Below are positions 44,443 to 53,076 of a stretch of 64,000 bases of DNA, piece after piece. Made by a program: the position numbers and the translations under genes. Position 1 is the stretch's first letter, and every line of letters starts with the position of its first letter. This DNA is from Streptomyces sp. NBC_00448 (GTDB taxonomy: Bacteria; Actinomycetota; Actinomycetes; Streptomycetales; Streptomycetaceae). The DNA lies in assembly GCF_036014115.1 (NCBI RefSeq), contig NZ_CP107913.1, positions 6,937,501 through 7,001,500 of the forward strand, written 5' to 3'. A model generated the notes under the pieces. The model was given only the letters and a program-made list of their open reading frames with translations. It was not told where the DNA came from and did no database searches.

Positions 44443-45995
44443 CCGAGAACACCGCCGCGGCCGGCCGCACCGAGCTGGTGAGGCGTCTGATCCCCGACCT
44501 CGACCACCGCCCGGCGACCATCGAGCAGGTCTCCCAACTTCCCTCCTTCCTGGGCGTGTTGCGGGCCTGCGAGCAGACGCTCGGCACCCCGTACAGCGCG
44601 GTGGACCACGAGGTGCAGGACGCGCTGGTGCTCCGCCGGCTGCAGCAGATGGTGCACACCGTGCGGCTCAACCCGCTGTGGCGCGAGCGGCTGGCCGGGG
44701 CCGGAGTGCCCGACACCCCGGCGACGTACGACGAGTGGCAGCGCGTTCCGCTCGCCGACAAGGACACCCAGCGCGAGCTGTTCATGGGCGAACGGCCCGG
44801 ACTGGTCGTGCCGCTGGCCCGCGGCGGCTTCGAGATCGTCGCCAGCGGCGGCACCAGCGGCGGCCTGCCGGTAGAAACGGTGTACTCGCTGCGGGAGTTG
44901 CAGGACACCTACCGGCTGGCCGGCGACTTCATCGGCCGGCACATGCTCGCCCCCCACCTCACCGGCGACGACCCGAAGTGGCTGTTCACCACGCTCGCCG
45001 ACTACCAGATGTGGAGCAGCGGCACCATGGTCGGCGGTGTCCTGCAGAGCGTGCCGGGCGTCAACTACATCGGCGCCGGCCCGGTCGGCACCGCCGTCAT
45101 CGAGCAGATGTTCTCCTACCCCGGCCCCAAGGCGCTGATGGGCATCACCGCCGGCATCGCGATCCTCACCGAACTCGGCGCCGGCATGAGCCGCCCGGCC
45201 AAGGAGAGCTTCCGGGTGGCGATGTACGGCAGCGGGGTGCTCGCCAGGCGCAAGCGCGCCGAACTCAAGGCGATGTACCCGAACCTGTCCATCCTCAGCT
45301 ACTTCGCCGCCACCCAGGCCGAGACCATCGGCCTGCAACTGAGCGAGTCCTCACCGTGGTTGGCGGCCGTGCCCGGACTGCACCTGGTGGAGCTCGTGGA
45401 CGACAGCGGCCGCTGGGTGCCGGAGGGGGCGGAGGGCGAACTCGTCGTCACCCGCCTGCACGCCCACGAGGCGCCGCTGCTGCGGCTCAAGCTCGGCGAC
45501 CGGATGATCCGCCGGCCCAGGACCGACGAACCAGGCCTGCGCACCCAGAGGTTCGAGTTCGCCGGCCGCAGCGGCGACGTCCTGCACCTGGGCGACACGC
45601 AGTACGCCGCCGCCCGCGCCTACGCCGCACTGCGCGACCGGCTGCGGGCCGGGAGGGTGCTGGACCTCGACGAGGCCGCGTACGACGTGCAGTTCGTCAA
45701 CCACCGCGAGTCGAAGCTGCTCACCCTGCTCGCCGCCGTCGACGACGTGCCCGGCGCCGCCTACCGGCTGGACGAGGCGCTGGGCGCGCACGGCGTGCAG
45801 CGCGCGTTCGCCGAGAGCCTGCCGCTGGCCCTGTCCGTGTACAACCAGTGGGAGGCCGACCCGGTGTCGATCGCGAAGAGCGGATACCGCTTCGACCTGC
45901 GGTTCGTGCACCGCGACTCGCCGGAGATCGAGCGCACCGCCGTCGGCAAGGTGCCGCTGGTGCGCGACCGTACGGCCGACTGGACCGCCCGGTGA
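44436..45995 (+). CDS. PaaK-like AMP-forming ligase
   Basis: 519 residues. Phosphate-binding loop ASGGTSGGLPVE, YSYPGPKALMGITAG-like core, aromatic-rich SILSYFAATQAETIG and LKLGDRMIRRP fit the phenylacetate-CoA-ligase/coenzyme F390 synthetase group of adenylate-forming enzymes. It should activate a carboxylate as an AMP ester and pass it to CoA or an amine. No carrier-protein gene is nearby, so amide formation or CoA transfer are both possible. It overlaps the decarboxylase upstream and the first small paralogue downstream (GTGA), so the three are translationally coupled. Confidence 0.85.
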   Translation: MLTENTAAAGRTELVRRLIPDLDHRPATIEQVSQLPSFLGVLRACEQTLGTPYSAVDHEVQDALVLRRLQQMVHTVRLNPLWRERLAGAGVPDTPATYDEWQRVPLADKDTQRELFMGERPGLVVPLARGGFEIVASGGTSGGLPVETVYSLRELQDTYRLAGDFIGRHMLAPHLTGDDPKWLFTTLADYQMWSSGTMVGGVLQSVPGVNYIGAGPVGTAVIEQMFSYPGPKALMGITAGIAILTELGAGMSRPAKESFRVAMYGSGVLARRKRAELKAMYPNLSILSYFAATQAETIGLQLSESSPWLAAVPGLHLVELVDDSGRWVPEGAEGELVVTRLHAHEAPLLRLKLGDRMIRRPRTDEPGLRTQRFEFAGRSGDVLHLGDTQYAAARAYAALRDRLRAGRVLDLDEAAYDVQFVNHRESKLLTLLAAVDDVPGAAYRLDEALGAHGVQRAFAESLPLALSVYNQWEADPVSIAKSGYRFDLRFVHRDSPEIERTAVGKVPLVRDRTADWTAR

Positions 45996-46426
45996 GGCCC
46001 CGCGTGCAGCCGCAGGTGAACATCGCGGTCGCCGTGGACGTGGTCGGGGCGCTCTCCGCGGGCACCCTGCGCGGCGGCCACCTCTGCCTGATGGACGACA
46101 GCGGGTGCGACAGCCGGGGGCAGGGCACCCCCGACCTGTGCACGGTGGTGCGCCCCGGCCAGGTCGTCCAGTGGTCGGCGGTGCCGCTGGACGTGCAGAC
46201 GCCGGTGGCGATCCAACGCATCGTGTTCCTGGGCCCGGAGCAGGGGGATTCGGGGGAGTTGGGGGAGGCCCCGGCGAGCGCCCAACCGGACCTGGCGGTG
46301 TGGTCCGGCGTGGTCCCCACCGACATGCCGCGCGGTGTGCCGCAGCGCTACCGGCTGGAACTCCGCATGTCCGGGGGCGAGTCCAGCCTCGCGTACGTCG
46401 ACACCCCGTCGCTGCTGTGCCCGTAG
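45992..46426 (+). CDS. AidA/PixA-like small protein, paralogue A
   Basis: 144 residues from GTG 45992, overlapping the ligase stop. Pattern: hydrophobic strand with VDVVGALSAGTL, LMDDSG, GQGTPDLCTVVRPGQVVQW, then an Ile/Val-rich strand and VWSGVVP. Paralogues B, C and D share it: start strand with a DV..A motif, a G.GT/S.DL.T turn, GQ...W, and a W.G.V strand. It recalls the AidA/PixA inclusion-body proteins, but similarity is by pattern only. No signal peptide. Confidence 0.7.
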   Translation: MRPRVQPQVNIAVAVDVVGALSAGTLRGGHLCLMDDSGCDSRGQGTPDLCTVVRPGQVVQWSAVPLDVQTPVAIQRIVFLGPEQGDSGELGEAPASAQPDLAVWSGVVPTDMPRGVPQRYRLELRMSGGESSLAYVDTPSLLCP

Positions 46427-46523
46427 GAACGCTGCGCACCGCACGCCGTGCACCGCAACGCCGTTCACCGCGGGCCACGCACCGCACACCGCGCCCGTAC
46501 AAGGAAGAAGGAAGGTGGGCCGT

Positions 46524-47321
46524 ATGAACCAGCAAGTGGCGGTCGTCGTGCTGGTGGACGTCGCCGCCGCCCTGGAGAGCCGGACCCTGGAGGGCAGCAT
46601 CCACCTCCTCGACAACGCGCGGCTCCAGGGCTCGGTCGGCCTGGGCAGCGCGGACCTGATCACCGCGATCAACGGCAGCTACTGGAGCGACGGTTCGCAG
46701 GCCGACGAGCAGGTGATCAACTGGGCGCTGTACAGCCTCGGTTCGATCCCGCCGACCGTCCCGCGCGGCTACCTCGCGGCCGAACGCGGCCGCGGCACCG
46801 CCAGGACGCCGGCCCGCGCGGGCGGCACGTCGGGCGGCAAGCCGGTGGGCAAGCCGTTGGGCAAACCGGGCGGCAAGCCGGTCGGCAGGGTCGCCGACAT
46901 CACCGGTGGGCTCCACACCCCGAGGTCCGGCTGGTTCCCCGCGGGCCACGCCCACCCCGAGCCGGTGCTCGGTGCCGTCGTCGGCGAGGCGGTCGACAAG
47001 GGCGTGCTCCACCCGGCGGTCTACGGCTCGCCGGACCAGGTCACCGACGGCTGGTACTGGTCCGCGTCCGTCGACACCACCCGGCCGGGCACGTACGGGT
47101 ACACGATGCGGATCGAGTTGCACGAACCGGTGTTAAGCGACGGGCAGTGGAGATGGGAGCCGGTGCGGCTGGCGTACGACTCGGCGGTCAGGATCAGGAC
47201 CGCCCCGAAGCGCAACGGGTTCACCAAGGCCGGACTGGGGCCGCTGCCGATCCGCGCAGCCGCCGCCGGGTTCGGCACAGGCGCGGCGGACTGCCGCAAG
47301 CCGGAAGGGGATGGGCGATGA
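46524..47321 (+). CDS. AidA/PixA-like small protein, paralogue B, with TTA codon
   Basis: 265 residues, the longest and most divergent of the four. The N-terminal half has VVVLVDVAAALESRTLEGSI and GLGSADLITAINGSYW. A Gly/Lys/Pro-rich linker (about 92-130) separates it from a C-terminal part with DGWYWSASVDTTRPGTYGY. ATG 46524 follows GGAAGG. Codon 204 (47133-47135) is TTA, which in streptomycetes needs the bldA tRNA, so this gene may be developmentally restricted. The gene overlaps paralogue C by an ATGA. Confidence 0.7.
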   Translation: MNQQVAVVVLVDVAAALESRTLEGSIHLLDNARLQGSVGLGSADLITAINGSYWSDGSQADEQVINWALYSLGSIPPTVPRGYLAAERGRGTARTPARAGGTSGGKPVGKPLGKPGGKPVGRVADITGGLHTPRSGWFPAGHAHPEPVLGAVVGEAVDKGVLHPAVYGSPDQVTDGWYWSASVDTTRPGTYGYTMRIELHEPVLSDGQWRWEPVRLAYDSAVRIRTAPKRNGFTKAGLGPLPIRAAAAGFGTGAADCRKPEGDGR

Positions 47322-47788
47322 CCGCGGCGAAGCACCAGACGAGCGGGGCGGGTTCGGCCGGCGGAGGCCGGGGCCGGGACGACGAACGGCGGCCGATCTC
47401 GATCGCCGCGGTGATCGACGTGGTGGGCGCGCTCGCCACGGGCGCCCTGCACCGCAACCTGTACCTCTACGACACCGGGAAGGCGGCCGGCTCGACCGGT
47501 CACGGTACCGAGCAGCTGCGTACCGTGGTCCGGGCCGGCGACCAACTCCTCTGGTCCGCGATCCCGTTGGAGTGCGAGGCGTATCTGGCCATCGACACCG
47601 TCGAGATCGACCCGTCGGTGTGCGAGCCGATCCGGAAGATCTACCCGGGCACCGACATCACGTACTGGACCGGCACCGTGAAGAAGGACGCCATCCCGGC
47701 CACGCCGTACCGCATCGCGTTCCTGCTGGGCAGCAGGACCGAGCCGATGGTCACCGAACTGTCGCCGCTGCTGACCGGGGAGAGGTGA
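47318..47788 (+). CDS. AidA/PixA-like small protein, paralogue C
   Basis: 156 residues. After a basic Gly-rich head it has ISIAAVIDVVGALATGALHR, LYDTG, GTEQLRTVVRAGDQLLWSAIPL and ITYWTGTVKKDAIP. It shares the strand-turn-strand pattern of paralogues A and D. ATGA overlap with B implies coupling. No known enzyme motif. Confidence 0.7.
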   Translation: MTAAKHQTSGAGSAGGGRGRDDERRPISIAAVIDVVGALATGALHRNLYLYDTGKAAGSTGHGTEQLRTVVRAGDQLLWSAIPLECEAYLAIDTVEIDPSVCEPIRKIYPGTDITYWTGTVKKDAIPATPYRIAFLLGSRTEPMVTELSPLLTGER

Positions 47789-47798
47789 CCGCACCGCC

Positions 47799-48398
47799 AT
47801 GAGACCCGCCACGACGTCGGCCGGGCAGCGGCGCGACCCCGACGGCCCCGGCCCCGACCGGCCCGATCCCGACCGTCCTTACCCCGGTCAGCTCAACTCC
47901 GTCCAGCTCAACGTCGTCACCTTCGTGGACGTGGCCAAGGCCACCGCCGCCCGCTCGCTGGACGGCGCCGTCTTCATGATGGACAACAGCGTCGGCGGCG
48001 CCGGCCAGGGCACCGCCGACCTGAGGACGGTCTGCAAGCAGGGCCAGGTGCTCAACTGGATCGTCCGGCCGATCGCCATGTCGCCCCGCTCGGGCGGAAG
48101 TTGGCCACCGCTGCCCAGGATCGGCGGCGTCGTCTTCCTCGACGGCGAGGAGGGCGACGAGGACGACGTCGCCGAGGTGAAGGTCTGCACCGACCTGAAG
48201 AGGTACGGCGTGCCCGACCGGATGCGCGACCCGTACACCCCGGTCTACTGCTACTGGGCCGGCGCGGTGGTCGCCACTCTCGCCCCCGGCTGTTACCCCT
48301 ACCGGCTCACGGTGGAGCTCGAACAGGACGGCAGGAAGGAGCGGTTGTACCTGGACTCGCCCGGGCGGCCGTCGATCGAGGTCATGCCGGTCGGCTGA
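47799..48398 (+). CDS. AidA/PixA-like small protein, paralogue D
   Basis: 199 residues. Pro/Asp-rich head, then VQLNVVTFVDVAKATAARSL, FMMDNS, GQGTADLRTVCKQGQVLNW, a variable acidic loop and VYCYWAGAVVATLAPGCYPY. It is the closest of the set to paralogue A in the central GQGT-DL-TV segment. Last gene of the co-directional run; a short hairpin follows. Confidence 0.7.
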   Translation: MRPATTSAGQRRDPDGPGPDRPDPDRPYPGQLNSVQLNVVTFVDVAKATAARSLDGAVFMMDNSVGGAGQGTADLRTVCKQGQVLNWIVRPIAMSPRSGGSWPPLPRIGGVVFLDGEEGDEDDVAEVKVCTDLKRYGVPDRMRDPYTPVYCYWAGAVVATLAPGCYPYRLTVELEQDGRKERLYLDSPGRPSIEVMPVG

Positions 48399-48419
48399 TC
48401 CGTCATGTGGCCGTCCGAT

Positions 48420-48438
48420 CGGCCGAGCTGATCGGCCG
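48420..48438. terminator. Weak stem-loop at end of operon
   Basis: 7-bp stem CGGCCGA/TCGGCCG with 5-nt loop, between convergent ends of paralogue D and the GNAT gene. Short, so called with reserve. Confidence 0.45.
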
Positions 48439-48443
48439 TACCG

Positions 48444-49298
48444 TCAGCCGAGTTCGAGGGACGTGGTGCCGTAGACCGCCTCGACGCGGCTCACCGGCAC
48501 CGTGCCGCTGTACATCCGCAGGCACTCCGAACTGGCGGTCAGGCCGCGGTCGGCGGCGAGCTTCGCCGCTGCCGGGTACAGGTCGGGGATGTCGATGGCC
48601 ACCTCTGCCTCGGGCGGCAGCGTGGCGACGAGGGCGTCGAAGAGGACGCCGGCCTCCTCGGCGGTGTCCGCGAACAGCGGTCCGACGCGGTGGCCTTGGT
48701 GTGCCGGGCGGATGACGCCGTACCCGCGGACGCCGCCGTCGGCGCCGAGCAGCACCCGGGCGGTGTGGCCGTCGTCGGTGAGCCAGCGGGACACGAAGTC
48801 GGCGCGGGCGGCGGGGAAGCAGCCGCGGTCGTACGCCGCGATCGCCCGGTGGTGGTGCGGCCGCACCGCGAGGACGGCGGGGTCCGTCGCCGCACCGGCC
48901 GTGCGCGGACGGCCGGTGTGGCGGACGTTGCGGTAGGCCGGGGCGAACCCGGCACGCGCGTAGGTGGCCTGCTGCGCCGGAACCCCGTCGAGGCCGATCA
49001 CCCGGCCCTCGGCGTGAGGCAGCGCGGCGTTCCAGGTGGCGAGGCCGAGGCCGGTACCGCGGTGGCCGGGATGGACCAGGTAGTAGCCGAGGAAGGCGTA
49101 CTCGGGGGAGTACACCACGACCGAGACGGCCGACACGACGCGGCCGTCCAGCCGGCCGACGAAGAAGCCGGCCGGATCGCTGGGGAGGAAGTGGGCCGCG
49201 TCGCCGTGGCCGGGGTTCCAGCCCTCGCCGGCGGTCCACGCCACGATCTCGTCCCACTCGGCAGCCGTCGCCTGGGTGACGGTGAGGTCGTCCCGCAC
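48444..49298 (-). CDS. GNAT-family N-acetyltransferase with C-terminal YitH-type domain
   Basis: 284 residues. N-terminal GNAT core with the acetyl-CoA loop PGHRGTGLGLATW and VIGLDGVPAQQATYARAGF, then a second domain (about 150-284) of the Acetyltransf_18/DUF1248 kind. I prefer GTG 49298 (AGGAGAGG 8 nt upstream) over an ATG at 49322. Substrate unknown. Convergent to the decarboxylase/PaaK set; any functional link is only positional. Confidence 0.9.
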   Translation of the reverse strand: MRDDLTVTQATAAEWDEIVAWTAGEGWNPGHGDAAHFLPSDPAGFFVGRLDGRVVSAVSVVVYSPEYAFLGYYLVHPGHRGTGLGLATWNAALPHAEGRVIGLDGVPAQQATYARAGFAPAYRNVRHTGRPRTAGAATDPAVLAVRPHHHRAIAAYDRGCFPAARADFVSRWLTDDGHTARVLLGADGGVRGYGVIRPAHQGHRVGPLFADTAEEAGVLFDALVATLPPEAEVAIDIPDLYPAAAKLAADRGLTASSECLRMYSGTVPVSRVEAVYGTTSLELG

Positions 49299-49452
49299 GC
49301 GTTCCTCTCCTTCCGCCGGCATGGTGCCGGTCCGCCGGCGCGCTGCCGGTCTCCTGCTGGGCCGCTCCGCATGGTCGTCCTGCTGGATCGCCCCGCTGGA
49401 ACTCCCCGCTTGGCTACTGCCTGGTCCGGTGCGCCGGCGCGATGACCGCCGC

Positions 49453-50991
49453 TCAGACCAGGTCCATCGCCGCGACCTCGTCGGGACCGCCGTAACTGAC
49501 CGGTCCGTGGAAGGACTTGCGGGCCGTGGCGAACCACCACAGCGTCGCGATCACCAGGACCGCGGCGAGGGCGATCGGTGCGTAGTTGAACGTGCTCGCG
49601 GTGATCGGGGTGGCCTGCGGCAGCATGAACAGCACGTTGCTGGTGATGATCCACAGTACCGCCACGATGCCGACCGGCTTGCTCCAGCGGCCGAGGTGCC
49701 ACGGGCCGGCGGCGAACTCGTCCTTCAGGCGCAGCCGCAGGAAGATCGGGATGCCGTAGGAGAGGAACAGGCCCACCACGTTGACGCTGACCACGGCGCT
49801 GAACGCGGTGTGCGACCACCAGCCCGGCAGCACCAGTACCAGCGAGGAGGCCGCGGCCAGCCAGACCGCCTTGACGGGCGTGCGGGTGCGCGGGGAGACG
49901 GAGTGCCACAGCCGCGAGCCGGGCATGGCGCCGTCCCGCGAGAACGCGAAGATCATGCGGGTGTTGGAGGTCATGTTGGCCAGGCCGCAGAAGAGCATGG
50001 CGCCGATGATGATGACCAGGATCGCCTTGGACAGGCCCTGGCCGAGCGCGTCGATCAGGATCTGGACCGGCGGCGCGGACGACGTGACCTCGCTGCCGTA
50101 GTCACGGATCGAGTACACCAGGGCGACCATGAGGATCAGGCCGGTGATCGCCGAGTAGCCGATGGCGCGCACGATGCCCTTGGGGGCGTTGACGGTGGCC
50201 TGGACGGTCTCCTCGGACATGTGGAAGCTGCCGTCGAAGCCGGTGAAGGTCCAGCTCGTGACCAGCAGACCGAGCAGCCCCGCGTAGATCGCGCTGTGGA
50301 AGCCGGTGGTGTTGACGTAGTGGAAGGCGTAGCTCGCGTGCTGGTGGTGCGAGGGCACCGAGATCAGCGAGATCACGATCACCAGCAGGCCGATGATCAG
50401 CCACCACACGGAGATCCGGTTGATGAGGGCGACCAACCGCACGGTGTACGTGTTGAGCAGCGCGTGGACCAGCAGGATGGCCGCGGTGATCAGCACGGTC
50501 TTCTTGAGCGTGGGCGTGTAGTCCCACTGCATGGCTATGTACGACTGGATGAACGTCGCGGCGGCGTAGTCGGTGGCGGCGGTGCCGGCCACCTGGCCGA
50601 TGAAGTTGAGCCAGCCGGTGTACCAGGACCAGGCGCCGTTGTGCCGCTTGGCGAGCTTGCCCGCGGAGAAGTACAGCGCACCGCTGGTCGGGTAGGCCGA
50701 GGCGATCTCGCCCATGGCGGCCCCGACGAAGAGCACCATCACCGACACCCCGATCCAGCCGAAGATCAGGATGCGCGGGCCGCCGCCGGCCATTCCCATC
50801 CCGAACGCCGAGAAGATGCCGGAAATGATGTTGATGATGGTGAAAGAGATTGCGAAATTGTCGAATGCCCGGAATCGCCGGGTCAATTTCCGCGGGTAGC
50901 CCATCGCATGCAGCGTGGCGTCGTCGTCCAGGGCGATCGGTGCCGCCTGGTCCGTTCTCCTGTCGCGGCTGGTCACTGCTGGGTCAGACAT
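49453..50991 (-). CDS. APC-superfamily amino-acid/amine permease
   Basis: 512 residues with 12 predicted helices. N-terminal FDNFAISFTIINIISGIFSAF and the helix 6 region SWTFTGFDGSFHMSEET match the GABA/choline/amino-acid permease branch (APC, ACT family). Imports amino acids or polyamines with a cation. ATG 50991. Preceded on the same strand by an unrecognised gene 49 bp away, so the two may be co-transcribed. Confidence 0.92.
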   Translation of the reverse strand: MSDPAVTSRDRRTDQAAPIALDDDATLHAMGYPRKLTRRFRAFDNFAISFTIINIISGIFSAFGMGMAGGGPRILIFGWIGVSVMVLFVGAAMGEIASAYPTSGALYFSAGKLAKRHNGAWSWYTGWLNFIGQVAGTAATDYAAATFIQSYIAMQWDYTPTLKKTVLITAAILLVHALLNTYTVRLVALINRISVWWLIIGLLVIVISLISVPSHHQHASYAFHYVNTTGFHSAIYAGLLGLLVTSWTFTGFDGSFHMSEETVQATVNAPKGIVRAIGYSAITGLILMVALVYSIRDYGSEVTSSAPPVQILIDALGQGLSKAILVIIIGAMLFCGLANMTSNTRMIFAFSRDGAMPGSRLWHSVSPRTRTPVKAVWLAAASSLVLVLPGWWSHTAFSAVVSVNVVGLFLSYGIPIFLRLRLKDEFAAGPWHLGRWSKPVGIVAVLWIITSNVLFMLPQATPITASTFNYAPIALAAVLVIATLWWFATARKSFHGPVSYGGPDEVAAMDLV

Positions 50992-51040
50992 GCGAACCGT
51001 CCATTCTGGTGGGATCTGGTCGACCGGTACCGGTATGGGC

Positions 51041-52033
51041 TCACGGACCGCCGGGCACGGTGAGGCCGCATGCCTCTCGGGCCTTCGTGAGCTGTTCCTC
51101 CGGGGCGCCGAACGCGCTCCAGGGCATGCGTGAGGCATACGGGCCCATCAACATGAAGGCCGCCCGCGCCTCGAACTCCTTGCGCGCCATGACCAGCGCG
51201 TGCGCCAGGTACGACAGATCCACCACCGGCGTGAACCGGTAACCGGCCACGTTCGGGAGCCACTTGTGGTAAATGCTCAACGCCGCGGTGCTCCACGGCG
51301 GTTGCTCCCACATCTTGTAGGCGAGTGGTGCCGACGGGTTGTAGTTCTCGACCAGGGCCACCAGGGGGAGCAGCGACAGCGGTGATCCGCTGGGGGCCCG
51401 TTGACTCAGAAAGGCGGCCACGTCCCAGACTTCGGATGCGCGGCCGCCGTTGCGGGGGAAGTAGATGGACAGGAAGCGGTGGTGCGCTTCGCGGTTCCAG
51501 GGGTCGAGCCGCAGGATGTGGGACAGCAGCCGCCAGGGTCCGGGCGGCGCGGTCAGCAGGCCCTGCGGGGCCGGGTCGAACGACCGATGGAAGCGGGCCA
51601 GGGCGAGTTGGGCCACCCATGGGGTTGGGTCCTTCGGTGCGTGGCCGGCCGCCTGCTGGCAGGCGGCCAGGGCTATCCGGGACAGCGCGGTGGCGCGGTC
51701 GTCCTTGCTGTCCGCGGCGCGCAGGGCGCGCAGGACGGCGACCCGGGCCCACAGCAGCGCCGACTCGGCGCAGGGCTCCTCGGCGACCCAACGCTCCGTC
51801 AGATCCGAGTCCCATGCCTCGGAGGCGAGCACCAGCGAGCGGTGGGCGCGTAAACCGAAGTCGTCCTGCGTCTCCCGCAGGGTTTCGGAGGCGCTCAGGT
51901 AGCGGCCCGCCTGCACATCCACGCAGGCGTCGGCCAACTGCCGGTCGTCGGCGGCGGAGTGCCAGATGTACCGTCCTTCGAAGGACGGGTGCCGCGGCTT
52001 TTTTCGTGGCTCGCGCTGGTGCCGGCTACTCAC
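51041..52033 (-). CDS. Hypothetical helical-repeat protein
   Basis: 330 residues, no signal peptide or membrane helix. Composition is rich in Ala, Leu, Arg and Trp with alternating amphipathic helices (DRQLADACVDVQAGRYLSAS, RVAVLRALRAADSKDDRAT, WVAQLALARFHRSFD), suggesting TPR-like or similar helical repeats. I do not recognise a named family. GTG 52033. Same strand and close spacing with the permease suggests co-transcription. Confidence 0.75.
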   Translation of the reverse strand: MSSRHQREPRKKPRHPSFEGRYIWHSAADDRQLADACVDVQAGRYLSASETLRETQDDFGLRAHRSLVLASEAWDSDLTERWVAEEPCAESALLWARVAVLRALRAADSKDDRATALSRIALAACQQAAGHAPKDPTPWVAQLALARFHRSFDPAPQGLLTAPPGPWRLLSHILRLDPWNREAHHRFLSIYFPRNGGRASEVWDVAAFLSQRAPSGSPLSLLPLVALVENYNPSAPLAYKMWEQPPWSTAALSIYHKWLPNVAGYRFTPVVDLSYLAHALVMARKEFEARAAFMLMGPYASRMPWSAFGAPEEQLTKAREACGLTVPGGP

Positions 52034-52392
52034 CGTGCATCCCCGTCCTCAGTCTCCATCGTCGGCGCGTGTGTCGGTCGCCAGTAGAAGCCGTCTCCCC
52101 GGTGGGGCGGGGGTGGTCACGGCTGTCAGAACGCGCCAAAACGGAAATTCCGCCCTGAGCCGCGCTTGGCCCGGGAATTACTCGGAGTTGACGGGGGCTG
52201 ACTCTACGAGTGGGTTTCCCGGCGTGTCAAATACCTGCTAACGCCGTCTCGCCCGCCACTCGCCTTTGTGCCTTTGATACTGCATGGATACCAAAACGTC
52301 CCTCCGAAACAGCGGAGGGACGGCGATCGTAACGACGATCCGCCGCCCCTCCTGGTTGCCCGTTCCGCCCTGCTCGGCGGTTGGTCGAGGCG
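52034..52392. other. Gene-free region with a terminator for the lamin-tail gene
   Basis: About 360 bp. It holds the stem-loop at 52297-52322 and A/T-richer leader sequence upstream of 52033. Short frames here are not credible. Confidence 0.55.
52297..52322 (-). terminator. Rho-independent-like terminator for the lamin-tail gene
   Basis: 10-bp stem CGTCCCTCCG/CGGAGGGACG with a 6-nt loop, followed on the minus strand by TTTTGG. About 70 bp beyond the stop at 52393. Confidence 0.8.
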
Positions 52393-52851
52393 TCAGCACA
52401 TTTTGTACGCGACCCGCGTCGAGTTGTACGAGCAGGTGTCGATCTTGGTGCCCCTGGAAGACCTGAGCGTGGCCGTGTCCTTGTCGTTGTTCCAGACGTA
52501 CGCGGAACGACCCTGATACCGGTTGGCGGCCGTGTTGCTCCCCTTGCCGGTGTGTATGGTCACGGTTTTGTGAGCACCAAGTGTGTAAGTGGTGAAGGTA
52601 TACTTGTGCTTCGACGCATCCGTTAGGGTCCAACCTTTCAGGCTCGCCGACTTGCCGGTGGTGTTGGATATCTGCACGTACTCCGCGTTGAGGCTCGCGT
52701 TCGTCCGCCGGTCCACCCCCGGGCTGTTGTAGTAGATCTTGTGCAAGTGCACGGACCCGGCCGACGCGCTCGCCGGAGTCGGCACGAGCAGCGCCCCGGC
52801 GACGGCCGCACCGGCCACGGACCCGGCGGCGAGCATGCGAAAGCGATTCAT
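52393..52851 (-). CDS. Small secreted lamin-tail domain protein
   Basis: 152 residues. Signal peptide MNRFRMLAAGSVAGAAVAGA with cleavage near SASA, then one LTD Ig-like domain (VHLHKIYYNSPG, NAEYVQISNTTGKSASLKGW, HTGKGSNTAANRY). Two Cys near the end could form a disulfide. Role unknown; such domains bind nucleic acid or mediate surface contacts. A second lamin-tail protein is the nuclease at 32126-34660. Confidence 0.9.
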   Translation of the reverse strand: MNRFRMLAAGSVAGAAVAGALLVPTPASASAGSVHLHKIYYNSPGVDRRTNASLNAEYVQISNTTGKSASLKGWTLTDASKHKYTFTTYTLGAHKTVTIHTGKGSNTAANRYQGRSAYVWNNDKDTATLRSSRGTKIDTCSYNSTRVAYKMC

Positions 52852-53076
52852 GATGTCCCTGACGTCCCCTGATCGATCCCGGGTACCCCCCTGGCGAACC
52901 CGGTAGGACAGTCAGAGTAAGGACGAACCCCCCGCACCGCCCGCCCGTTATCCAACCGGGACACAACGGCACCCTTGTGCGGCCGTCAACCAGGCGCGCA
53001 TTCAGCCTCGTTCATCCGTTCGTACGGTTTCGCCGTTCCCGTTCGGGCGGCGGCCCCAGCGCGGCACACTGGTCGC

